Source: Hoplostethus atlanticus (Eukaryota > Chordata > Actinopteri > Trachichthyiformes > Trachichthyidae). From it: DNA of 64,000 bases. Location of the stretch: NCBI GenBank assembly GCA_034670405.1, contig JAXDDX010000337.1, positions 62,001 to 126,000 on the forward strand, written 5' to 3'. Under the pieces are notes generated by a model. That model saw only the letters and a program-made list of their open reading frames with translations, made no database searches and had not been told where the DNA came from. The first letter of the stretch is position 1. Every line of letters begins with the position of its first letter. Shown here in pieces: positions 56,548-64,000 of this stretch. A program made the translations under genes and the position numbers.

Positions 56548-57039
56548 CTATAAACCAACAGAGATAAAACATGTAGAGATAGAACATTAAAATATTACCC
56601 TGAAGAAGTTTGGAATCACTGATTGAAATTTTTGTTTGTTTGTTTTTTTGGGGGGGGAAAGACTGAATAACTGGATCAAAAATTATAATGATAAAATGTA
56701 TAATTGTTTAATGTTACAAAGCACTACTACTGTATGAAATCACTGTTTCTTAATTATGTTTACAACGGCTTGCCGGTTTCAGCGGCCATGACCAGGGGCC
56801 TGTTCCAAGAAGCAGGTTCAGCAAACTCTGAGTCTAACCCTGCACTCTGAGTTGATTCATTCCGAGATGGCCAATTCTGAGTTTTCGGTTCCAGAACGGC
56901 TGATTTGAGTTAGTTCAATCAATTTTGAGTATGTTCACCTTGAGTTAAGCGCATGCGCGACGACAATAAAAAGCCATCATCAATGGAGGTCCGATACTAC
57001 GATTCACCATGGCAACCAGCATGCAGAAGGGTCGTAAAG

Positions 57040-57256
57040 GAGAGGAAATTGGCGTGGGAGAGAATCGCTGCCCGAGTCAATGCGTACGTTTGAATGCAGC
57101 AGTGTATTCATTTAACATTTAACCACACTTTCTTATAATATTACCTACATGTGAGAAAGTGGTGGAATGGTATTGGAAAAAAAAAAATTTCATTTAGGTG
57201 CAATCCCACGGGCGCAAAGCGCACTTGGCAGCAGCTGAAAATGAAATATAAAAACA
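57040..57256 (+). pseudogene. Harbinger Myb/SANT-like gene fragment
   Basis: KERKLAWERIAARVNA ends at the donor GTACGT (57084). After CATTTAG the next exon (57198) reads CNPTGAKRTWQQLKMKYKNI, phase 2 and in frame. This is the helix-turn-helix DNA-binding partner that brings Harbinger transposase to its ends. The SINE cuts it after KYKN. Confidence 0.65.
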
Positions 57257-57383
57257 TTACATTCATTTAGCAGAGGCTTTTATCCAAAGCGACTTACAAA
57301 GGTGATAGTTAACACTATGTGAGGATTGAACCCACAACCCTGAGACTGAGAGTCTAATGCTCTACTAACTGAGCTGTCTGGGC
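57255..57383 (-). mobile_element. tRNA-derived SINE
   Basis: The minus strand starts with a tRNA-like head (GCCCAGACAGCTCAGTTAGT, B box GTGGGTTCAATCC) and ends AGTCGCTTTGGATAAAAGCC TCTGCTAAATGAATG, the tail shared by many teleost tRNA SINEs. The anticodon loop again reads CTCTCAG. Confidence 0.75.
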
Positions 57384-57619
57384 CAGACATACTTCAAATG
57401 GTGTACTTGGGGTGGCAAATTAGAAAGGCAGATCTAGAAATTGAATTACTCGAACATAAGTTAGAGGTGGGTGCATGGTCACAGGTGAAATGTGTTGTTG
57501 GAACAATATAAAAATACTAACTGTTGCTTTTGTATTTGTAGGAAATAAAGAAGACCAAATGAAAGGTGTCTTTATTTGACTGCTCGGGGTGGTGGTAGCT
57601 TAATCCGTGAACTGTAAAC

Positions 57620-57759
57620 GGCATATTATATCTCGGACAGCTCTTCCATCCTGGACATAGAACATCTAATCGGGGTCTCAAAATCCTCTCCCGACATAAG
57701 GCTATGCGAATTACTTCCGCTTGAATATCGATCGGGTTACCGAGGAAAGGACACGCCAT
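57620..57759 (-). pseudogene. Harbinger transposase N-terminal exon
   Basis: An ATG at 57759 opens MACPFLGNPIDIQAEVIRIA, LCRERILRPRLDVL, the usual start of HARBI1-like transposases. The reading then loses similarity. The DDE domain is missing. Confidence 0.65.
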
Positions 57760-58868
57760 GTCCGACAGCTGCTTAAGGTTCAGCAGAGGGAGGAGACAGG
57801 GAGAAAGTCAGGGTTTGTTCAAGAAAACCTGCTAGCGAGCAGGTTAGGTTCACATAGTCAGTTACCATGGTAATTGACTCAGAGTTTGAGTTACCTCTCT
57901 TTCTGGAACGGAAAACCCAGAGTTTCCCTCATCTCAGGGTTAACAAACTCAGAGTTTTCACTAAACCCGCTTCTTGGAACAGGCCCCAGGTGGTGTGAAA
58001 AATAAGGGTTTTATTAGCCCAAAAATACGTACAGTTGTTTAAGAGGGGTAACAAAACAAATAACAAAAGACATAGACTTCAACTTAAAGAACTGCTCTAG
58101 AGACAGAAATTATATCAGTCAAAATAAACAGAACTAAGTCAAAATGAAGTGCTGTGACTAAACAAAAACTAACTTCCAGTCACACCAGCAGCAGTGCTAC
58201 ATATATATAGCCATACACACACACTGGACTAGCCCATAGTTGATTGCAGGGTACGTTATCACTTTCTTGTGATGACTTCCTGCCACAAAGTCCCAAACCA
58301 CCCCTCTGGCTGTAGCTGGTGTGGTAGGGTCCAATCACCCTGTTGGCCCACATAAGCTGGTCTGAGGCAGCGGCTCGGTCTTTGTTGGCCAGGCGCCAAG
58401 GACTGATTGCGCCGCAGGATACTCGACAAAGGAAAGTATGTTATAGCCAGTCACATTTCCATATGAAAGATTGCGTGTACTCAAGTCATATATTCATGTC
58501 ACAAAGCTAATAAAGGTTTTTTTTTTAAAAACTACCTATTGTCAGTATCATTTTTCTATGTTAAAAGGTGTCTATTGTGTATGATTACCGTTTGTGTGCT
58601 AGGTTGATGGTGCGGCTGGTAGTTGCAGCCGTCACAGACTCCAAACCTTTGAATGTTAGCATGTCACAAGTCCTTGAAGATACAAAATCTTCTACAGTTA
58701 AAGAAAACAAAACAAAATATAACAATTGCTGAAAACAGATTCAGTGATATATATTCAATACAATTTTCAGGCTAATGTAGTAGCATACAGTAAATTAATG
58801 TTTTTACATTGACAGTGTTTTGTAGTAGTTACAACTGTAAAGCTTATTTCATTTGTGAATGTGTTTAC

Positions 58869-59085
58869 CTGAGAAAGATGTAGTGCTTCACTACATATGC
58901 ATAGATTTTGGGAACGTCTTCCACTGTGGCGCTAAATATGGCTGGGACGTCGCACTCCGCAATCCAGTCCCCCAAGTCTCGCTGGAGGTCAGTAAGGTCC
59001 CCTGCAGTTTTGCACTGTAGGATCTTAGAGAGAAGTCTGAGTGAGAACAATGTAGCTGGAGTACCAGATTGAGCAATTATTTGTC
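58869..59085 (-). CDS. HECT gene, upstream exon
   Basis: After CTGAGCAG the frame reads through GTPATLFSLRLLSKILQ, LTDLQRDLGDWIAECDVP and VEDVPKIYAYVVKHYIFLR to the donor GTAAAC. Joining to 56547 gives FLR-TVKM without a break. The intron between them holds a whole Harbinger element. Confidence 0.65.
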
Positions 59086-59159
59086 CTGCTCAGATTTAGT
59101 GGAAATTACATGCTATTTAATGTTTTTTTCAATTTTGAGCAGATTTTTTTTTTTAAATT

Positions 59160-59310
59160 GTTTGTATTAAATCCCAATAAATATTAACATGATAATTATT
59201 AAGCACCCTTTGGACTTTGGTTTGCACATCTGGGTCAGGCAGGCTATTCCAGTCAAACTCCTCCAGTGGCGGGTTCTGGTCACACATCAGTTGGAAGAGG
59301 CTGGGATCCA
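59160..59310 (-). pseudogene. HECT gene, exon piece cut by Harbinger insertion
   Basis: Reads DPSLFQLMCDQNPPLEEFDW, NSLPDPDVQTKVQRVLNN. Its upstream edge coincides with the left terminal repeat of the Harbinger element at 59311, so the start of the exon and its acceptor are lost or displaced. The donor is not certain. Confidence 0.55.
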
Positions 59311-59606
59311 GGGCCCTCATTTATCAACATTGCGTAGACAGAGTTCTAATTTATCTCTTAGGAACGAAATTTAGAATGTTTCTACGCACAGAAAAATCGG
59401 GATTTATCAAACATGGGCACGCAGGTCGTACGCACACCTGCAAGTACTCCGTGATGATAAATACCAATTGTTCTTACCCTCTCTGCTCATGCACGATTCT
59501 AAGTATTTGCATACAGAAACGCCCACAATTAACCATATATGGTAAGAAAACATCCCTTTAAAGGCTGCATGAAAACATGCATGTTATCTCACTGGAATAA
59601 TGGCAA

Positions 59607-60391
59607 AGTGAGACTGATGTTCTTGTCACTGAAGTAGAATCTAAACAAAATGTCTTGTTTGGTTCACTTAGTGTAGGGATAACCAATAAAAGAAAAACTG
59701 CTGTATGGGAGCAAGTGACAGATTCCGTTAATTCTGTATCTTCTGAACAGAGATCTGTATCAGAAGTTTAAAAAAAATGGTTTGATGTCAAACTGTCCGC
59801 CAAGAAGCGAGTTGTGGAATACAAGCGGGACATTGGTGCGACTGGGGGAGGACAAAGTCGAAAGGAGCTCTCCCCTTTGGACGCACGGATTGCCAGCGTC
59901 ATTGGCGATACAGCGCTGTCTGGTATTCTAGCGCATGGAGACAGCGATCTCAACATTCCCATCGCAGAACAAGCTGGGCCATCGAACAAACAAATTGACG
60001 GTACAAATCACTTTCGTTGTAAACAATTTGATTTAGATGCATGACACGCAAAAATAATAGTAATTTTGCTTTTTAATGATGTGACCTTAAACAATATTTT
60101 TTGTAAATAAATAAATCCAATCAAATGATATTGTTAATTTGACAGACAACTCGGCAGAGTTGCCCAGTCCCGTGGTCACCCAGGAGGAGCAAGGAATGTC
60201 TAGACCCCCTTCGGCGCGCCGGGTGGGAAGGGTGTTGACTGACGCAGTTCTGCAAAATCAGCAAGACACAACACACAGTAATTGAAATTAAGGACAAGCT
60301 GACAGACATTTGCAATGTATTAACGGAAATAAATGAGTCACTGAAACAAATTGCTGCCTGTGCAACCCAAATGGTTAATAAAAACTCTTAA
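59607..60391 (+). pseudogene. Harbinger Myb/SANT-like protein gene
   Basis: Exon 1 (59607-60000) reads TDVLVTEVESKQNVLFGSLS, KRKTAVWEQVTDSVN, then a stop at KK, then KWFDVKLSAKKRVVEYKRDI and SPLDARIASVIGDTALSGIL. Exon 2 (60146-60391) joins in phase 1 and ends in a helical tail (IKDKLTDICNVLTEINESLK) that is one frame over after about 60280. So it has one nonsense change (AAA to TAA near 59770) and one frameshift. It is the DNA-binding partner of the transposase. Confidence 0.7.
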
Positions 60392-60511
60392 CCAATATTT
60401 TGCGCTGCGCTTGAGTTGAGTCATTGTGATAACCATGCTGCAAAATAAATCAGCCTTTTTTTGTTTACGTTTTTTTAAAGGTAGCTTAAGACCTTGCAAG
60501 GGTAGACTTAC

Positions 60512-61470
60512 TTAAAACTGCTGTATGATCCTAGCTCTTGCCTGAATTGCTGCAGTGTTTGGAGGTGGGTGCTCTGCGTCTGGCATGGAGCCGTCAGGTC
60601 TTAGGGGTTCCTGCAGCGGGATGCCATGTTTGATGGCCAAGTTTTGGAGCACACTGCAAGCCATGATAATGTGGCAAACTTTTTCAGGCCGGTACTGCAG
60701 TGTGCTCCCCGTGCCAGACAAGCACAGCCATCGACCTTTCAGCAGGCCAATTGCGCGCTCTACAGTGGCTCTTGTGCGTGCGTGTGCCCGGTTATAATTG
60801 CGCTCCTGTTGGGTCGTTGGGTTGGTCAGAGTAGTCATGAGCCATGGCTTCAGTGGATAACCCCGATCACCTGCAGGTAAGAGATATATTTTAATTAGAT
60901 ACCTCAGTAATAGCACTTAAATGGGTAACACTCACCAATAAGCCATCCGTCTTCAACAGCTCCTCCCTGGAGATGAAGGCCCACAGAACTGTTCTGCACA
61001 ATAAACAAGTCGTGCGTTCCTCCCGGCCACCGGGCAACGACATTTAGCAGGGCCAAATGCGCATCGCAGATTATCTGTACATTGACCGAGTGGAATCCCT
61101 TTCTATTGACATAATTGAATTTGTTGATTGATGGTGCTTTGATAGCAACATGTGTACAGTCTATTGCTCCGATTATGTTGGGAAACCCGGCAATGGCGTA
61201 AAATTCCCTCTTGACCTCGGCCTGTTGTGCAATGATGTATGGGAATTGGATGTAGTTAGGGTTTAGGGAAATTATGGCATCCAACACTGCGGGTATAATC
61301 TTGCTCATGGTTGGGAAATGTCCGATCGATCTCCAATCTCACGCTGGAAGGTGCCGGTGGCCAAAAATCCCAGGGTGGAGAGGACTTGAATGTGCACAGG
61401 GATGGCATTTGTGCATTTTGTTTCTCGCTCCAACGTGGGTCCCAAATCGCGGCACTAAAGATGACTTTTA
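60512..61470 (-). pseudogene. HARBI1-like (DDE) Harbinger transposase
   Basis: Minus strand. After TCTTTAG (near 61455) it reads ERETKC, HIQVLSTLGFLATGTFQ and REIGDRSDISQP, then, one frame over, MSKIIPAVLDAI. Next come GFPNIIGAIDCTHVAI (first catalytic D), DAHLALLNVVARWPGGTHD (region of the second D) and, after a 65-bp intron (60871-60935, phase 1), GDRGYPLKPWLMTTL and YNRAHARTRATVERAIGLLK (catalytic E in RATVERAIG). The DDE motif is visible. The single frameshift is near 61308, and the N-terminal exon is missing. Confidence 0.8.
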
Positions 61471-61558
61471 AACTAGTATTATTCGACATTAAGATTACTC
61501 TTTACTTCAGTCAGAATTATCAAAAGTACAGACAAAATGTATTGTTTTACAGTAACTT

Positions 61559-62715
61559 ACAAATGACTGGTTCATGTCTGTCCTTTCATCAGTGTCCATC
61601 GTTGAAGGGGGGGGGGGGTGGGACTGGGGAGGGGACTGGGAACTACTGTCGGAGGAAGAAGCCCAGGTCTCAGGCCAGTGATGAAGGACGCCAACACTTA
61701 ATCTTCTTCACGATTCTGTAGTTACTGGAGTCTCAAACAGGTTCAAAGAAGTCACTGGAGATGATCAGAGTTCGATGCATAGAGTTTTATTCTTCAACAG
61801 AGACAAAACCCGAGTTGGTTCCGGAACCAGACTGAAATACAACTGTCTGTGCATGATCTTATATATCCCAAGAACTGGGTGGAGAATACTGACTTCTCCG
61901 CCCTGTTTTTCCCAAAACAACCTATTGCCATCCACAAAACAATGGTGTCATATCTCTCATAACTTCCAAATTTGGGCCCTACAGGTGACTGTTGCATAAC
62001 ACCATTATATAATACGCTTTGGGCCTATCAGCACATGTCTGGGTCGATGACCTCGGCCCTCCAGGTGGCCGCTACATCACCCTGGGTGCTCCCCCCTTAC
62101 GATTGCAGGCTTCCCCCCCCACGATTGCAGGCGCTGGGTACTGTTTAATTACACGATTACAAATGCTTTCCCAGCTGTGGGACTCTCTAGGCATATTCTG
62201 GGCATATTCAGCCTGTCCTCTTGACACCCTTATCTTGTCTAGACTGTATTTTTTTAAAACTTGATTACTATGACTATGATTACTTTATGATCTTCAAGTT
62301 ACATGCTTAATCAAACACACTCTTTATATTTATGATCTTCAGGTTACATGCTTAATCAAACACACTCTTTATATTTATGCAGACTTAATATTTTGATATT
62401 GATAATATTGCTTAACACAAGGCATATTATATCTTAACTATAATTATTTACAACACTACCATGAGATGTCACCAATGGCATGTTTGTAGGTATAGGAGCA
62501 CTGGGTGTGACCTGGGGGACAGCGGGTGAGGCCGGAGGTGCGATGGTTGATGGTGTGGGGGATTGGGATGGACCTACATCAATGGCTGTGGGGGCAGTGG
62601 GTGAGGCTGTAGGTCTGATGGCTGACAAAGCAGGTAGAGACTGTGCAACTGTCTCAGGTCCAGCTGGCAGAGATGTTTCTGGTAGGGTCCTTTCAGGTTC
62701 TGAGATCTTGTTGGA
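61559..62715 (-). pseudogene. HECT gene, proline-rich exon split by solo LTR
   Basis: From about 62715 the frame is rich in P, T, S and A (TASPTAPTAI, TPSAPIPTNMPL). It stops at 62456 where the solo LTR begins, and resumes at 61646 in the same frame with SSQSPPQSHPPPP, then MDTDERTDMNQSF before the donor GTAAGT. The duplicated CTAC marks the insertion point. Confidence 0.6.
61647..62455 (-). mobile_element. Solo LTR, family C (ERV-like), minus strand
   Basis: Begins TGTCGGAGGAAGAAG and ends TTATTTACAACA, flanked by CTAC (61643-61646 and 62456-62459). Minus-strand TATA-like (GGGATATATAAG) and AATAAA (TTTATT near 61787 on plus) match the copy at 39042. It carries an extra tandem repeat of about 46 bp in the U3 part (62280-62380). 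Confidence 0.8.
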
Positions 62716-62812
62716 CAAAACAAACTGCCTGATTAGGACCTATGATCAATGTGCTAATATTCAAAAGGATATAAATAATATTCAAAACAATAACAGAAAC
62801 TCACCTCGAATG

Positions 62813-63062
62813 GCAGTGTAATGTTAGTCTGGGGAATAACATAAACCCTGCTTCGGCCAACTGCGATCCTCAGCTCCCTCATTGTATTAGCCTGAATTTT
62901 GCCAGAATCCTGGACTTATTGGCTCTTGCAAGACTAAATCCGATGACATTTAGGCTAACCGTGGGAAAGCTCTTGCATATGTAATTATTAAATTCTAGGA
63001 GAGTCCAAGAAGGTTGTACATAACGTGCGACTGCCCCTGGCAAATCCTGACTCGGGGTCCCT
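62813..63062 (-). pseudogene. HECT gene, N-terminal exon with frameshift
   Basis: After ATTTTCCAG it reads GTPSQDLPGAVARYVQPSWT, FNNYICKSFPTVSLN and IGFSLARANKSR, then, one frame over, MRELRIAVGRSRVYVIPQTN to the donor GTGAGT. The shift is near 62925. Earlier exons were not found up to the window end. Confidence 0.6.
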
Positions 63063-64000
63063 GGAAAATAATTTAAAAAAGAATTGTCAATATGACATCA
63101 ATATACTGACTCAATAATTTATTTTGTCTTACTAGCTACAGACTTAGATTCAAAGACTTATTGTGTCTTTATAGGCCATGAAGAACATACAGTGCTGTAT
63201 TTGTAATTTACTGAGCACATGATGTCAATATTTGTGCTACATGCACAAGGGCTACCTCATGATAAAAATGTATTTTTGGATTTTTAGGGTGTTTGCTTGA
63301 CCAAATTAGTCAGGGCAAGTCCAGCTCACTACACGTGTAAGATAAATGGGAGTATAATGAAATCATGACTTTGTAGTATTTGTGGTCCAAGGGATTACCC
63401 TGCCCTGTTATGAATTTGACACACTAAATAAATGGCATTTCAAGATGCCAGACTGCAATTAATAATATTCAATGTATGTAGACTGATGTTAAATGAAGCC
63501 AGATTTATACTATGATATTGATTTTGATGCTGTTAAGTCTTGCTGCCAAAAGTGGATCACAATGATTGTCTTTTATTGTTTTCCACATTGCACACTGGCC
63601 ATACAGATATAAATAAACTTCTTATCCAACAATTGCAAATCAACAGTAATGTGTAAATAAATAAATAAATAAATAAATAAAACTCAAGTGCATGCTCACA
63701 TTCAAAACCAATACAGTGTGTACATTACCCAAGCCAATTCTGGTCAGTTTACAGCATTCTGCATGAGGTGGAAGGACAACTTGATCCGAATTTGGCAACA
63801 GGAAGAGCTTTACTCTCCAAACTCCAGTTGTCCTATTTGCATGTGCTTGGGTTGCTGTACAAAAACAGAATGTAGCCTATTACATATTGTTATAAAACTG
63901 TGCCAGTAGCACCTCCAGCAAATTAGGAATTTTAATTTCACTGTTACTTCACTGAGTACAGTTTGGCCAGGAGGGAGAAAACTTATGGATGACCATTTTG
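63063..64000. other. Non-coding stretch, no gene seen
   Basis: No exon of the HECT gene or other gene was recognised. An (AAAT)n run lies at about 63655-63681. Confidence 0.4.

Larger units (their letters stand above)
56796..57986. mobile_element. PIF/Harbinger element, 1.19 kb, with both gene starts
   Basis: Ends GGGCCTGTTCCAAGAAGC and GCTTCTTGGAACAGGCCC, flanked by the 3-bp duplication CAG (56793-56795 and 57987-57989). It keeps a piece of the Myb/SANT-like gene on the plus strand and the first exon of the transposase on the minus strand, in the convergent layout of autonomous Harbingers. The catalytic region is deleted. A SINE has inserted into the Myb gene. Confidence 0.85.
59311..61490. 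mobile_element. PIF/Harbinger element, nearly complete, right end missing
   Basis: The left end GGGCCCTCATTTATCAAC matches the terminal repeat of the 28013 element. The Myb-like gene (plus) and the DDE transposase (minus) face each other inside. I found no matching right terminal repeat and no first transposase exon before the HECT exon at 61559, so the right end appears deleted. Confidence 0.7.
55494..63062 (-). pseudogene. HECT-domain E3 ligase-like multicopy gene, interrupted
   Basis: Minus-strand exons in order: an N-terminal part with LPGAVARYVQPSWTLLEF and IAVGRSRVYVIPQ (63062-62813), a proline-rich linker, a piece reading DPSLFQLMCDQNPPLEEFDW, then exons 59085-58869, 56547-56309 and 55741-55494 forming the HECT domain. 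The last three exons splice in matching phases and are open. HECT ligases form a thioester with ubiquitin on a cysteine, here the C of LPYASTC. A frameshift near 62925 in the N-terminal part and a Harbinger element set against the DPSLFQ exon suggest the copy is dead. Similar uncharacterised G2E3-like loci are numerous in fish. Confidence 0.65.

Noticed and set aside
58589-58691. Possible extra exon of the HECT gene
   Set aside because: It has plausible splice sites, but its phase does not match the upstream donor (58869), while direct joining of 58869 to 56547 gives an unbroken, family-like sequence.

Overview
The window reads as a ray-finned (teleost) fish chromosome. The evidence is one conserved vertebrate gene (a Mel1c-type melatonin receptor with spliced exons), long stretches without coding potential, dinucleotide microsatellites, and a dense mix of repeats typical of fish: L2/CR1-like LINEs, Ty3/Gypsy elements with integrase upstream of reverse transcriptase, PIF/Harbinger, hAT, piggyBac and P-like (THAP) DNA transposons, and many solo LTRs. 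There is no bacterial-type operon structure and no CRISPR array.

Layout. 1-2.1 kb: Gypsy gag/protease remnant. 2.2-4.4 kb: a hAT element with an 8-bp target duplication. 4.6-7.2 kb: a broken zinc-finger gene of a multicopy fish family, cut by a piggyBac element at a TTAA. 7.5-13.7 kb: solo LTR, a hAT element inside an L2 tail, LTR fragment, then non-coding DNA. 13.7-17.2 kb: a nearly complete L2-like LINE. 18.4-29.5 kb: solo LTR, several DNA transposons (one with a nested hAT MITE), hAT-transposase and LINE-RT scraps, an LTR-like region, a DIRS/Ngaro-type Gag remnant. 29.5-34.3 kb: intron, the last two coding exons and likely 3' UTR of mtnr1c. 35.5-41.8 kb: a Gypsy element holding a LINE, which holds a P-like element, which holds a solo LTR. 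43.5-44.0 kb: an array of 28 ACTAGT palindromes. 44.3-47.7 kb: another nested stack. 48.3-53.2 kb: a four-exon gene for an integrase-core (rve) protein with an intact D-D-E triad. 53.3-55.1 kb: hAT. 55.5-63.1 kb, minus strand: a HECT-domain (E3 ligase-like) gene with two Harbinger elements and a solo LTR inside it.

The only gene that is clearly a conserved single-function host gene is mtnr1c, whose first coding exon is not visible and probably lies upstream of the window or was missed in the long intron. The integrase-core gene and the HECT gene have consistent splice phases and look like multicopy, possibly transposon-derived fish genes; each carries at least one frameshift as read here. Target-site duplications seen directly in the sequence define the borders of most mobile elements and give the order of insertion in the nested stacks. 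Family names rest on recalled motifs only; no database search was possible.
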